A stretch of DNA of 64,000 bases from Paludisphaera borealis (GCF_001956985.1 NZ_CP019082.1:372001-436000), one strand, 5' to 3'. Counted from the first letter of the stretch, positions 19,440-30,492 are shown. Notes: generated by a model not told the origin, from the sequence alone. Numbers and translations: made by a program.

Positions 19440-21298
19440 TCTTGGTCGCCCGCCTTGTGTCGTTTCACTCCGAGAACCTTACGAGGGGGGAGCCGCTTGG
19501 CCGCCGGCCGCTTGCGGAGTTTGGACGACGAGGAGCTGTCCGACGAATGCTCGGTGATCTTGGGGTCCAGACCGATGATCTTGCGGCCGGACCTCGGCGA
19601 CGGGTCGGTCGGAGCGGGTCCCGATTGCTCGGCGGCGGACCGGCGCTTCGAGGGAGGCAGTCCGAGCGGCGGCGGGACGTTCGAGCCTCCGCCCCCCTTG
19701 CGAGCGCGGCTGATCGGGCCCGGACCCGGCGGCGGCTGTTGTTGCGCGCCGGGACCTTCGGGACGCCTGCCCGGCATCTTCGGTCGATCGCCCGGGGGCC
19801 GACCCGGCCGTTGGTGTTCGCCCTGCGCGGCGTGTGGAGGGCGTCGGTCTTGCTGGCTTCGCGGACCGCCGGGACCGGGGCCGGGGCGTCCGGGACCTTC
19901 GTATCGATCACGTCCGCCTTGGGGAGGTCGTGGGCCCTGATTCGGCCGCGCCCCCTGGCCTGGCCGCGGGCCCTGGCCTGGCCGCGGGCCCTGACCTGGT
20001 CGCGGGCCCTGGCCTGGTCGCGGGCCCTGGTTCGGTCGCGGGCCCTGGTACGGTCCCTCGCGTTCGACCCGGGCGCGGGGGCCTTGCGGTCCCTGGGCTT
20101 CGGCGTCGTGCTCGGGGCCGTCGCCCCGGCGCGACCTGGGGCCGGGGGCTCCCTGATTCGGCCGTGGGTTGCGGCCACGCCCCGGCGCGAACGCGCGGTT
20201 TTGTTCGATGAACCTCGGGGGCGAGATCGCGATGCCGGCGGCCACCTTGCGGAGCATGTCGATTTCGGTCCGCGAGAGCGGCCGGTACTCGCCCACCAGG
20301 AGCCCCTTGAGGATGATCGGGCCGATGGCGACGCGCGTCAGGCTCATGACCTTGTGGCCGAGCTTGGCGAGCATCCGGCGGATCTCACGATTCTTGCCCT
20401 CGGCCAGCACCAGTTCGAGGACCGTCGCCTCGCCTTGCATGCCGACGATCCGCGACCGCCTGACCCGGGCTTTCCCTTCCGACAGCCAGATGCCCTCGGA
20501 GAGCTTCGTCAGGACCTCGCGGCTGGGCATGCCGGCGACCACCGCCCGGTAGATCTTCTCGACCCCGTACCGCGGATGCGCCAGGCGGTTGGCCAGTTCG
20601 CCGTCGTTGGTCAAGAGCATCAGCCCGGTGCTCTCCTCGTCGAGCCGGCCCACCGTGTAGACGCGCTCGGGCACCTCGGAAAGCAGGTCGACCACCCGGG
20701 GCCGGCCGGCGGGGTCGTCGTTCGTCGACACGTACCCCTTGGGCTTGTTGACCGCGTAATAGACCATCGTTTCGAGCTTGATCTTCTCGCCGTCGACCGC
20801 GATCGTCGCGTGCTCGGAATCGACTCGCGAGCCCAGCTCGCGCATGACCTTGCCGTCGACCGTCACCCGACCCTGGAGGATGTATTCCTCGCACGCCCGG
20901 CGCGAGCCGAGGCCCGCGTGAGCCAGGATCTTCTGGAGCCGCTCACCCTTCTCGGCACCGCCCGGGGCCCGCCCCGGCTTCCGTTGCGGCCCCTGCGGAC
21001 CCGGCGGTCGGCCTGGCGCGGGCGGACGATTCGCCACCTGCGGTCGACCTGGCCCTGGCGGTCGGCCCGGCGCGGGAGGTCGATTCGCTCCCGGCGGTCG
21101 GCCTGGCGCGGACGGTCGATGCGCTCCGGGCGGACGGCCCGGCCCCGGCGGTCGGTTCGGCCTGGGCTGATCGCGATCCCCTTGAGCGGCGCGCGCCGGC
21201 TTGCCTTTTCCATAGCCGCCCGGCGGCTTGCCCGGAGGGCCTCCCGACGACTTGCGCGGCGGACGACCGTCCTGGCGCGATGTTCTGCGAAATGCCAT
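19436..21298 (-). CDS. RsuA/RluB-family pseudouridine synthase with long Pro/Gly/Arg-rich ends
   Basis: A 620-residue protein of which only about residues 118-360 are the enzyme. The S4 RNA-binding domain (RLQKILAHAGLGSRRACEEY) spans about 119-165. The catalytic domain carries GRLDEESTGLMLLTNDGE with the catalytic Asp at residue 220, and EGKNREIRRMLAKLGHKV near 300. About 115 residues before and 250 after are low-complexity, Pro/Gly/Arg-rich and highly basic, with tandem PRPGQG units around 435-475. Normal RluB-type enzymes are 240-300 residues. It modifies rRNA, most likely 23S by family. The tails may bind RNA or form condensates, which is inference. Confidence 0.9.
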   Translation of the reverse strand: MAFRRTSRQDGRPPRKSSGGPPGKPPGGYGKGKPARAAQGDRDQPRPNRPPGPGRPPGAHRPSAPGRPPGANRPPAPGRPPGPGRPQVANRPPAPGRPPGPQGPQRKPGRAPGGAEKGERLQKILAHAGLGSRRACEEYILQGRVTVDGKVMRELGSRVDSEHATIAVDGEKIKLETMVYYAVNKPKGYVSTNDDPAGRPRVVDLLSEVPERVYTVGRLDEESTGLMLLTNDGELANRLAHPRYGVEKIYRAVVAGMPSREVLTKLSEGIWLSEGKARVRRSRIVGMQGEATVLELVLAEGKNREIRRMLAKLGHKVMSLTRVAIGPIILKGLLVGEYRPLSRTEIDMLRKVAAGIAISPPRFIEQNRAFAPGRGRNPRPNQGAPGPRSRRGDGPEHDAEAQGPQGPRARVEREGPYQGPRPNQGPRPGQGPRPGQGPRPGQGPRPGQGARPNQGPRPPQGGRDRYEGPGRPGPGPGGPRSQQDRRPPHAAQGEHQRPGRPPGDRPKMPGRRPEGPGAQQQPPPGPGPISRARKGGGGSNVPPPLGLPPSKRRSAAEQSGPAPTDPSPRSGRKIIGLDPKITEHSSDSSSSSKLRKRPAAKRLPPRKVLGVKRHKAGDQE

Positions 21299-21467
21299 GG
21301 CCCCATGCTCCTTCTCGATTCGATATCACGGCAGCGACCGGGCCACCGAAGCCGATACGACCGAACCCCGAACCGCGATCGGTCCCGGGGCGGCCAGATT
21401 CTTCCATCTTACGGTTTGTCGGGCCGAATTCACCAGCCGTCGCGCCCGACTCCTGCCCCGCCCCTCG
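21299..21467. promoter_or_regulatory. Likely promoter region of the pseudouridine synthase/PyrK operon
   Basis: Upstream of the minus-strand operon; AAGGAG precedes the start ATG by 10 nt. No coding frame is supported, and no clear -35/-10 pair stands out. Confidence 0.35.
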
Positions 21468-21966
21468 GAAATTGGGTTCGTCCGCGCGGTTTTCGCCATC
21501 TCTCCGCCCCGCCTCGGCTCTCGAAAATTGGGTTCGTCCGTCGCGATTTCGTCCGCCGTCCGTCCGCCGACCCCCTGCCCCGTGATTGGGTTCGTTCGTC
21601 GCGATTCCGCCCATGTGGGCCGTGGCGAAATTGGGTTCGCTCGCTCAAGATCGCGGTGGGCTTTGTTGGTCTTTGCGGCCTGGTTGGTGGTCTTGATTCG
21701 TCGTAAGCTGGATATTGGAAAGGAAATAAGTGCTGTCGAGTTCGTCCGGTCGTCGTCGAGGTCGCAGCGGAAATTGGGTTCGTTCGTCGCCGTTTCGGCT
21801 CGCGGCGACGGCTACGCGATTGGGTTCGATCGCCCCGATTTTCAACCTTGGGGCGCGCCCGGCCAGCCGGTCCGATTGGGTTCGATCGTCGCGTTTCCTC
21901 GGTTTCCCAACCACGACGTCCGCCGATCGCCGTCCGTCGAAATTGGGTTGGTTCGTCACCGCTTCG
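21468..21966. repeat. Array of eight ATTGGGTTCG-type direct repeats
   Basis: Eight copies of a motif close to AATTGGGTTCGTTCGTCGCG start at 21471, 21527, 21585, 21630, 21773, 21819, 21875 and 21942 (position of the ATTGGG core). Distances are 56, 58, 45, 143, 46, 56 and 67 bp, mostly not multiples of three, so this is not a coding repeat. The core ATTGGGTTCG is kept in seven copies and is ATTGGGTTGG in the last; the flanks vary. No cas genes or equal spacing are present, so it is not a CRISPR. Confidence 0.8.
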
Positions 21967-22241
21967 CGGTTGGTCCGGCCGTGCTGGGTCGGACGGGCCT
22001 CGTCGGAGAGCGCAGGCAATCGCGACTCATCTACTACTTATAGTGTACGACATGGGGGCGCTCCGCACTTTGATGATTGAGGCGGATCGTGGGCGGACGG
22101 CGAAGTCAATATTCTGGGGGCGTTCCAAGCGGTTTGCAATTGGGCAGCACACGTAGGGGCGTTCCTTGTGGGCGCCCGATCGGCGTTGGCAGCCGCGGCG
22201 GCCGGGCACCCACGAGGGGCACCCCTACAACGAAAATAGTC

Positions 22242-22405
22242 CCGCGAGGGGATGCCCCGATACAGCCCGAAGCGCCAGCGAGTGAATGGATTGATCTGAA
22301 AATGGCCTCGCGAGGGCCTGCCCCGATACAAGCTCGAAGCGCCAGCGAGTGGATGGATTCGACCCGCCGATCGGAAATTCACTCGCTGGCGCTTCGAGCT
22401 TGTAT
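22242..22405. repeat. Palindromic REP-like element, tandem copy
   Basis: Two tandem units 67 bp apart (22242 and 22309), each with CGCGAGGG...TGCCCCGATACA followed by AGCGCCAGCGAGTG. The second is completed by an inverted copy: the arms at 22326-22351 and 22380-22405 are a perfect 26-nt inverted repeat (core GAAGCGCCAGCGAGTG) around a 28-nt spacer. The same family recurs in at least six other places in this window, always between genes. Confidence 0.85.
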
Positions 22406-22531
22406 TCGGACCCTGGCCACCCCGAACCTCCATTTTCATGGGGTGGGGCGACCTTACTTCGACCTTACTTAAGGTCATGACTGTTGCTCTGAAAAAGACA
22501 TCCCAGGAATGCGTGTGCCGTAAGATCCATG

Positions 22532-22612
22532 GGTGCCACGGATTCCGTACTCGGACCCCGTGCTGGACCAAGCCTCGCCTACATGGGGGCCGAGTACGGG
22601 ACCCATGGCACC
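22532..22612. repeat. Imperfect inverted repeat
   Basis: Arms 22532-22559 and 22585-22612 (GGTGCCACGGATTCC... and ...CGGGACCCATGGCACC) are inverted with about five mismatches in 28 nt. A related word CTCCATTTTCATGGGG occurs on both sides (22428 and 22634). It belongs to a different family from the AGCGCCAGCGAGTG elements and does not code. Confidence 0.6.
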
Positions 22613-22678
22613 CCAAGAGGTTCCATGATCCCCGACTCCATTTTCATGGGGGCGGGCGTCCCAAACTGGCGGCATGAC

Positions 22679-22740
22679 GATTCGACCCGCCGATCGGAAA
22701 TTCACTCGCTGGCGCTTCGGGCTCGTATTCGGACCCGGCC
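22679..22740. repeat. Half copy of the palindromic REP-like element
   Basis: This repeats the spacer and right arm of the 22326-22405 element (TTCGACCCGCCGATCGGAAA then CTCGCTGGCGCTTCG) without a left arm. It lies just past the 3' end of the GH71/99-like gene. Confidence 0.65.
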
Positions 22741-22794
22741 GACGCGATGCCCATTTTGTCGCCTGCTGGAAGCGGCCCAGGCTCGCCAGGCGGA

Positions 22795-24114
22795 TTATTC
22801 GACCGGAACCGGCAGCGGGTCGGGGATCTTCACCGACAGGGGCGCGTCGCCACGGATCATCTTCGTTGCGGCACCGGTCAGCTTGAGGTAGAAATCGGAC
22901 GGCAGGCCGTCGTAGGTCGCGAAGTATTTCCCCTCGGGGATCTGGTTGGAAACCTTGTAGATCGCCGTGCCTTCGTCGACCTCGTCGAACATGCCGACGA
23001 AGACGGTGCGAACGCCCAGCTCGCGGAAGATGGCGAATTGCCGCCAGTAGAACTCCCCCTTGCGACGGGGGATCATGGTCTTTCCCGGCGTCGTCCTTCG
23101 CATGTTGTCCCAGCAGAACCCGGGAAAGGCCGTCGGCATGTAGTCCTTGCCCAGGGTTTTCAGTTCGGCCAGGTCGCCTTCCCAGACCTCTTTGCGGATG
23201 TGGTCCATCGAGGCGTCGTCGCGATATCGGCCGGCGTCCCAGGGGCTGACGGCGTCGAATGATCGATAGATCTTCGCCCATGCGGGTGCGGGGCGCGAGT
23301 CGCCGCGCAGCGTGCGCCAGAACGGGTCGACGCCGCCGATCAGGTAGACGCCGCCGTAGTTCGGGTCGTTCTTGAAGAAGTCGACCAGCTCCTCGGCCTG
23401 CTGTGGGGTCCACGGGCGGTCCTTGAAGCCGAGCCCCCAGAGCAGCACGACCGGCTTGCCCTGGTGGTGCAGATACCGCGAGTCCTCGCGGACCTTCACC
23501 CGATCGCAGAGGAATTTCCAGTCGTCCTTGACCATCTGGGTCGTGGCGCGGCGGCCCATGGAGAGGTCGAGCATCAGCGCCCAGACGCGGCCTTCGCGGT
23601 GGCAGCCCTCGCGGAGGTTGGCGAGCACGGTGTTGACGTGCCGGGCGCGGTTCGGGTCGGCCGCCTCGCCGACGAACCGGCTGACGAAGACGCCGTCGAT
23701 CCCGTACCGCCGCATCCAATTCGTGTGCAGCAGGACCGGCCCCTTGCGGAAGGCGCTGTAGAGCCGCGCGGGCGAGCCGTCGGGCATCTTCAGGCCGGGG
23801 ACGTCGCGGAGGTCGCTCGGGTCATATTCCGAGACGTCGGGCCAGAGGTCGACGGTGAACCGGCCCCGATCCGGCTGATCCAATCGCTGGCCCCAGTGCG
23901 TGAAGCCGAAATTGGTCCCGTCCCCCGGCGTGTTGAACCAACCCTGATAACCGCACAGCACCTTGCCGTCGATCGTCGAGGCGTCCACGTCGGCCCGGCT
24001 CGGCCCGTTGTACGGCCCGAGCCAGGGCTCATCCTCCGCCGCGAACGCGCCGGCCGTCAGGATCGCCAGCATGATCGGCGTCGCCGCCCACGATCGGGGA
24101 TTGAGCTTCACCAT
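22795..24114 (-). CDS. Glycoside hydrolase family 71/99-like secreted protein
   Basis: A 439-residue protein with a signal peptide (PIMLAILTAGAFA). The body matches the GH71/GH99-like TIM-barrel group: GKVLCGYQGWFNTPGDG at the start, MRRYGIDGVFVSRFVGE and GVYLIGGVDPFWR in the middle, then PTAFPGFCWDNMR and VFVGMFDEVDEGTAIYK near the C-terminus. The Glu/Asp-rich DEVDEG strand end could hold catalytic acids, as in GH99 endo-mannosidase relatives, but I cannot assign them with certainty. It stands alone, divergent from a small membrane protein gene. Confidence 0.85.
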   Translation of the reverse strand: MVKLNPRSWAATPIMLAILTAGAFAAEDEPWLGPYNGPSRADVDASTIDGKVLCGYQGWFNTPGDGTNFGFTHWGQRLDQPDRGRFTVDLWPDVSEYDPSDLRDVPGLKMPDGSPARLYSAFRKGPVLLHTNWMRRYGIDGVFVSRFVGEAADPNRARHVNTVLANLREGCHREGRVWALMLDLSMGRRATTQMVKDDWKFLCDRVKVREDSRYLHHQGKPVVLLWGLGFKDRPWTPQQAEELVDFFKNDPNYGGVYLIGGVDPFWRTLRGDSRPAPAWAKIYRSFDAVSPWDAGRYRDDASMDHIRKEVWEGDLAELKTLGKDYMPTAFPGFCWDNMRRTTPGKTMIPRRKGEFYWRQFAIFRELGVRTVFVGMFDEVDEGTAIYKVSNQIPEGKYFATYDGLPSDFYLKLTGAATKMIRGDAPLSVKIPDPLPVPVE

Positions 24115-24439
24115 GCGTCGGCGCCTTTCGCCTTCGTGCTATCATTTGCAAGAATCACCCCGGGGGCGAAACCCGGTTTTCATGAAATGAGGCAGTCATG
24201 TCCGATCGATTCCTCGGCGCTCTTGCCAGTCAGGCGCTCCCATTATGCGGCGGCCTCTACTTCACGCTGCTGGGCTACCGGAAGATCGGCAAGCGACTGG
24301 GAGAAGACCCCGGGCTGGACGCCCGCCACGCCCGCTTCGGGTTTCTGCTCCGCTCCCTGGGGCCTCTAATCATGATCACATCGGGTTGTCTATTGGTTTA
24401 TGACGTGTTTGTGCGTCGATGGCCGTGCGGGCGGCGGCG

Positions 24440-25888
<1,449 letters not shown>

Positions 25889-25919
25889 GGCGATCGCCCT
25901 TGAGGGAGGGTGCGGAAGG

Positions 25920-28790
25920 TCAATCGACGAACATCATCTCATTCGTCATCATCAAGACCTGCGCGAGCTGCGCCAGGCGGTCGAGCTTCGGCTGGTTCTT
26001 GGGGTCGTCGTTGCGGCTGTTCAGGAAGCCCTCGGCCATGCCGAGTTCGTCGGGGACGGCCGGTCGGGCGAGGATCAGGCGGTAGAGGCCCTGGATCTTG
26101 GCCTCGGGGGCGGCCTGGCCGGCGATCTCGGGCCGCGCGACGACCGCCCGGGCCTGCTCGATGACGAGCGGGGCGTTCATGCTGAAGAGCGCCTGCTGGG
26201 GGACGGTCGTCAGCGACCGGCGCTCGGCCGAGTTGTCGGGGTTGGCGAAGTCGAACGCCCGGAAGATGGCGGGGAGACTCTGGCGGTCGACCATCCCGTA
26301 AACCGTGCGGCGGCCGTTCGCGGGATCGCCCGCGACGTCGACAGGCTTGCCGAGCATCGTCGGGTCGAGCCGATTGGAGACCGTCAGCAGCGTGTCGCGC
26401 ATGGCCTCGAAGTCGAGCCGGCGGCGGTTGGCGCGCCAGAGGAGCCGGTTCTCGGGATCGACCTTGCGGCAGTCGGGGCGGTCGACGCTCGCCTGCTGAT
26501 ACGTGCTGGACAACACGATCATCCGGTGCAGGCTCTTGATCGACCAGCCGGTCTCCTGGAACCGGGCGGTGAGGTCGTCGAGCAGCTCGGGATGCGACGG
26601 CGGGGTGCTGCGGACGCCGAAATCGCTGGGCGTGGAGACCAGCGGTTCGCCGAAGTGGTGCATCCAGACCCGGTTGACGATCACCCGGCCGGTGAGCGGG
26701 TTCTTGGGGTCGGCGACGGCGTTCGCCAGGTCGAGCCGGCCGCTGCCGTGCGTGAACGGCTGGGGAACGTCGCCGGCCAGGACCTGGAGGAACCGCCGAG
26801 GGATGCGGTCGCCCGGTTGACCGGGGTTGCCCCGGACGAACACGCGGGGCTCGTACGGCTCCTCGGCGTCGTTCAAGACCATCGCCCGGGGGGCGATCGC
26901 GGCGGCCTTGGCGGTCATCCGGTCCAGCTCCACGGTCTTGCCGCCGTACATGTCCTTGTCGCCCCGCGACATATAAGCCGAGGTCTGACTTCTGCGGAAG
27001 TAGGCGGGGCCGTCCGGGCTTTCGAGGATGTCGAGGATCTGCCGACGCGGCTTGTCGGCCGGTTCGGGCTTGGCTTTCTTGGAATCCTCGTAGACGTGGC
27101 GGATCAGGTCGGCGTAGACGCGGGCGACGTCGGCCTTGGTCTTGATCGCAGCCTGGCCGAGGGCCGCGTAAACCAGGGGGTTGAGCGCCCCGGGCTCGGT
27201 CCCGGCCGATCGGCTCGACCACCGCGCGACGATCGCGCCGGCCTGCCCGGCGAGGGCGTCGTCGGCGCACTTCATCAACTCGGTCCAGGGGCCGAAGACG
27301 GGGTCGTCGGCGGTCGCTCGCTGCTTGAGGAACCGCCGCCATCGGCTGATCATCGGCGGGCGAAGCTGGTCAGGGTCCAGCGACATGAAGAAGATGGCCG
27401 TCTCCAGCGGGTCGACCGGCTTCGTCGCCGCGTGGACCAGGTAGTCGCCGCCGCGCTTGCGAGCCTCTTCCGACAGCAAGGCGTACTGGTCGTCGATGAA
27501 TTTCTTGATCTCCGCCCGCTTGGCGGCGGCCTGCGTCTCGAACGCCAGGCAGGCGGGGTTCTTCTCGGGCGCCTCGATCAGCGGCAGTTCGAGCGGCGGT
27601 TCCGAGCCGGCGAAGACGCCGTACAGCGAGTAGTAATCGGCGATCCCGATCGCGTCGTACTTGTGGTCGTGGCACCGGGCGCACGAGACCGTCAGGCCGA
27701 GCAGGCCCCGGCTCACGGTGTCGATCTTGTCGTCGATCTGGTCGTGGACGTTGTTGTCGAACATCCGCCCCAGCGTCAGAAAACCAAGCGCCGCCAGTCG
27801 CCAGGGCTGATCCTTGGGGGCCGTCGCGTCGGCGGCGATCTGCTCGCGGACGAACTGGTCGTAGGGGATGTCGTCGTTGAACGCCCGGATCACGTAGTCG
27901 CGATAGGTATACGCGTACGGTCGGACCCGGTCGTCGCCGAACATCAGCACGCCGTCCTTGGTGTCGGCGTAGCGGGCGACGTCCAGCCAGTGCCGCCCCC
28001 AGCGCTCGCCGTACCGCGGCGAGGCCAGCAGCCGATCGACCACCCGGGCGAAGGCGTCGCCGGCGCGGTCGGCCTCGAACGCCTTGATCTCCTCAAGGGT
28101 CGGAGGGACGCCGATCAAATCATAGTAGACGCGGCGGAGCAGCGTGCGACGGTCGGCCGTGGGCGACGGCGACAGGCCGGAAGCCTCCAGCTTGGCCAGC
28201 ACGAACCGATCAATGGGCGACGTCGACCAGGTTGGATTCGATACGGCGGGGGCCGCGTGGCGATGGACCGGCTGGTACGACCAGTGCCGCCGGGCCTTCG
28301 TGAAGTCGATGCCGCCCGACTTCGCCGCCGCCGGAGCGCCGGCCGTCGCGGTCGCGGGGAACGCCGCCCCGCTCGCGACCCACTGCTTGAGCACGGCGAT
28401 CTCGGCCTCGGGCATCTTCCGCTTGGGAGGCATCTTCACCGCGTCGTCGTCATACCCCACGGCCTGGATCAAGAGGCTCTCGTCCGGCTTGCCCGGAACC
28501 ACGGCCGGACCCGTATCGCCCCCCTTCGTCATCCCTTCCAGCGAATCCAGGGTGAGACTTCCCTTGATGCTCTTGGCCTGCCCCGAGTGGCACGAATAGC
28601 ACCGCTCGACCAGGATCGGCCGCACCTTGGCTTCGAAGAAGTCGGCCCGAGCCGCCTCGGCGTCGTCGGCCCGCGCGCACCACGGGACGCACATCAGCCC
28701 GACGACGATCCCCAGACCAAGACGCCGGCCCAGGCTCGCATCCCGGAACCCCTGCCCTGGCTGCTCATTCCGCCGAGTCAATCCAAGCAT
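25920..28790 (-). CDS. PSCyt1/DUF1549/DUF1553 cytochrome protein
   Basis: A secreted protein of about 956 residues. The ATG at 28790 is chosen because GGAAGGGG lies 6 nt before it and the signal peptide follows. The N-terminal PSCyt1 domain holds CYSCH in VRPILVERCYSCHSGQAKS. DUF1549 begins with PIDRFVLAKLEASGLSPSP and includes RYGERWGRHWLDVARYADT and SCARCHDHKYDAI, a second haem-like CxxCH. DUF1553 carries RVWMHHFGEPLVSTPSDFG, PELLDDLTARFQETGWSIKS and LFSMNAPLVIEQA. It forms an operon with the DUF1501 gene. The role is probably multi-haem periplasmic electron transfer. Confidence 0.94.
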   Translation of the reverse strand: MLGLTRRNEQPGQGFRDASLGRRLGLGIVVGLMCVPWCARADDAEAARADFFEAKVRPILVERCYSCHSGQAKSIKGSLTLDSLEGMTKGGDTGPAVVPGKPDESLLIQAVGYDDDAVKMPPKRKMPEAEIAVLKQWVASGAAFPATATAGAPAAAKSGGIDFTKARRHWSYQPVHRHAAPAVSNPTWSTSPIDRFVLAKLEASGLSPSPTADRRTLLRRVYYDLIGVPPTLEEIKAFEADRAGDAFARVVDRLLASPRYGERWGRHWLDVARYADTKDGVLMFGDDRVRPYAYTYRDYVIRAFNDDIPYDQFVREQIAADATAPKDQPWRLAALGFLTLGRMFDNNVHDQIDDKIDTVSRGLLGLTVSCARCHDHKYDAIGIADYYSLYGVFAGSEPPLELPLIEAPEKNPACLAFETQAAAKRAEIKKFIDDQYALLSEEARKRGGDYLVHAATKPVDPLETAIFFMSLDPDQLRPPMISRWRRFLKQRATADDPVFGPWTELMKCADDALAGQAGAIVARWSSRSAGTEPGALNPLVYAALGQAAIKTKADVARVYADLIRHVYEDSKKAKPEPADKPRRQILDILESPDGPAYFRRSQTSAYMSRGDKDMYGGKTVELDRMTAKAAAIAPRAMVLNDAEEPYEPRVFVRGNPGQPGDRIPRRFLQVLAGDVPQPFTHGSGRLDLANAVADPKNPLTGRVIVNRVWMHHFGEPLVSTPSDFGVRSTPPSHPELLDDLTARFQETGWSIKSLHRMIVLSSTYQQASVDRPDCRKVDPENRLLWRANRRRLDFEAMRDTLLTVSNRLDPTMLGKPVDVAGDPANGRRTVYGMVDRQSLPAIFRAFDFANPDNSAERRSLTTVPQQALFSMNAPLVIEQARAVVARPEIAGQAAPEAKIQGLYRLILARPAVPDELGMAEGFLNSRNDDPKNQPKLDRLAQLAQVLMMTNEMMFVD

Positions 28791-28897
28791 GACGCGCCCC
28801 TTCCGAATGTCAAACATTCCTTTGATCCTTGCGCCTTGCGGGGCGGCTGTCAAGGCGATGAGGGGATGTAAAATGTTTGGGCGTCCAAAAACATGAG

Positions 28898-28926
28898 TTG
28901 GCGCACAGGAATTTTGGATTTAAGAT
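28898..28926 (+). promoter_or_regulatory. Candidate promoter of the DUF1559 gene
   Basis: TTGGCG (28898-28903) and TAAGAT (28921-28926) are separated by exactly 17 bp, each matching 4 of 6 sigma70 consensus bases, 62 nt before the TTG start of the pseudopilin gene. It lies in a locally AT-richer stretch. Confidence 0.45.
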
Positions 28927-28987
28927 GCCGCTGTCGCCAATTTGGCATGATCGAGTTTTCGATTCCTGATCGCCGTGGAGGTGGGCC

Positions 28988-30046
28988 TTGAGAGTGAAGC
29001 CGGAACGGGAGGAGGGCGGATTCACGTTGATCGAGTTGCTGGTGGTGATCAGCGTGATCGCCGTCTTGATCAGCTTGTTGTTGCCGGCGGTGCAGGCGGC
29101 GCGGGCGGCGGCCCGGCGGACGCAGTGCGTCAACAATCTCAAGCAGATCGGCCTGGCGCTGGCGAACTACGAATCGGCGCTGGGGGTGTATCCGCCGGCG
29201 TACGTCGGCAATCCCAAGGCGGCCGGCTCGGCTTACGGTGTGAGTTATCCCGACGGCAACATGAACACCCTGCCGGGCTTCGCCTGGGGGACGCTGGTGC
29301 TCCCTTATATGGAGCAGTCGCCGTTGTACGCGAGCTTCAACATGAACCTGCCGTGCTGGGCGCCGGACAACACGACGGGGGCGACGACGAAGGTTTCGGG
29401 CTTCTTGTGTCCCTCGGCGACCGGCGGCTCGGACGGGTTCGCGTTGCACCACTACACCAACGGCGACTCGGGATCGCCGGACGACGGCGGCGAGTTCGTC
29501 CCGACCATTCGGTTCGCGCACAGCCATTACGTGACGAACGCGGGGGTCAACCAGCCCTGGGGCCGTACCACGGCCTATTCGTCCGATTTCGACGTTGCCG
29601 AGCCTCTCCCCAATGGCCTGCCCCACGTCATCGACGGTCCGTTCTATCGGAACTCGCGGACCCGGCCGGCGAGCGTGACCGACGGCCTGTCGAACACGAT
29701 CTTCATCGGCGAGCGGACGTCGTACCTGACCGACGCGACCTGGGTGGGCGTGGTCCCGTTCGCCTGCACGCCGGAGCGGCCGAAGTGGCCGTCCGACCCG
29801 AACAGCGGCGGCAACCTCGTCGGCGCGCACAGCGGTCCCGACGTCCGCGACCATCCCCAGGTCATCATCCACGCCCCGAACCACCCGTTCGGCCACACCG
29901 ACGAGATGTATTCCCAGGACGGCGACGGCGGCAACGTCCTGATGGGCGACGGCTCGGTCCGGTTCATCAAGCAGACGATTTACCCCTACACCTGGGTCGC
30001 CCTCTCGACCCGGAACGGCGGCGAGATCGTCCCGGGCGACTATTGA
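28988..30046 (+). CDS. DUF1559 type IV pilin-like protein
   Basis: A 352-residue planctomycete pseudopilin-like protein. The prepilin cleavage signal [15 protein letters not shown] is at residues 8-22, followed by a single hydrophobic helix and [18 protein letters not shown]. The C-terminal block [25 protein letters not shown] matches the family's H-X9-DG mark. The start is TTG at 28988: GGAGGTG lies 5 nt before it, and a GTG two codons on is too far from that site. It is followed by a small lipoprotein gene. The family is greatly expanded in planctomycetes; roles in the cell surface or macromolecule uptake are proposed. Confidence 0.92.
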   Translation: MRVKPEREEGGFTLIELLVVISVIAVLISLLLPAVQAARAAARRTQCVNNLKQIGLALANYESALGVYPPAYVGNPKAAGSAYGVSYPDGNMNTLPGFAWGTLVLPYMEQSPLYASFNMNLPCWAPDNTTGATTKVSGFLCPSATGGSDGFALHHYTNGDSGSPDDGGEFVPTIRFAHSHYVTNAGVNQPWGRTTAYSSDFDVAEPLPNGLPHVIDGPFYRNSRTRPASVTDGLSNTIFIGERTSYLTDATWVGVVPFACTPERPKWPSDPNSGGNLVGAHSGPDVRDHPQVIIHAPNHPFGHTDEMYSQDGDGGNVLMGDGSVRFIKQTIYPYTWVALSTRNGGEIVPGDY

Positions 30047-30070
30047 TTGCGACGAAAGGGAAGTAGCACG

Positions 30071-30391
30071 ATGACAGGAAGACTACGGAAGGCGCTGGCG
30101 ACGGCGGTTCTCGCCTCGGCGGTCTGCGGCTGCTGGGGACCTCCCCAGATCGGCGGGGACGACGCGTCGTTCAAGGCCGTCGACGCCCTCTACACGGCGG
30201 TTTCGCTTCGCGAGGTCAAGCTGGTCGACCAGTGTCAGACGACGCTCAAAAGCCTCCGCGAAGCGGGCTCGCTCGGCGAGGACGCCTCCCAGTCGCTGGA
30301 GTCGATCATCGTCGAGGCGAAGGGAGGCGCCTGGGAAGACGCCCAGACGCGGCTGGCTCGTTTCATGGAAGGCCAGCGTCGGGGCCGATGA
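30071..30391 (+). CDS. Small lipoprotein downstream of DUF1559 gene
   Basis: A 106-residue protein with a basic N-terminus, a hydrophobic stretch and a lipobox-like LASAVCGC, so it is probably lipid-anchored. The mature part is a short helical domain (AVDALYTAVSLREVKLVDQC). The ATG at 30071 is preceded by GGGAAG at 7 nt. It starts 25 nt after the pseudopilin stop, and a small lipoprotein after a DUF1559 gene is a common layout in planctomycetes. The function is unknown. Confidence 0.75.
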   Translation: MTGRLRKALATAVLASAVCGCWGPPQIGGDDASFKAVDALYTAVSLREVKLVDQCQTTLKSLREAGSLGEDASQSLESIIVEAKGGAWEDAQTRLARFMEGQRRGR

Positions 30392-30492
30392 TCCGGCCTG
30401 TCCGACGGCTTGCGATTCGCTCCCAGGCGGATCATCATGGGCTTCGGTGCATCGTTCGCAATCCGCCTGGAAGACGAGAGGGATCAGAGACA

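Noticed and set aside
19196-21706. 836-codon open frame on the plus strand
   Set aside because: Antisense to PyrK and the pseudouridine synthase; low-complexity Arg/Leu/Ser translation caused by high GC.
21468-21966. Possible CRISPR array
   Set aside because: The repeat core is only about 10 nt, spacing is 45-143 bp and irregular, and there are no cas genes.
22038-22616. Short proteins with SPKRQRV- or CHGSRTRPPC-like words
   Set aside because: These are translations of the palindromic repeats and appear in unrelated frames at other copies.
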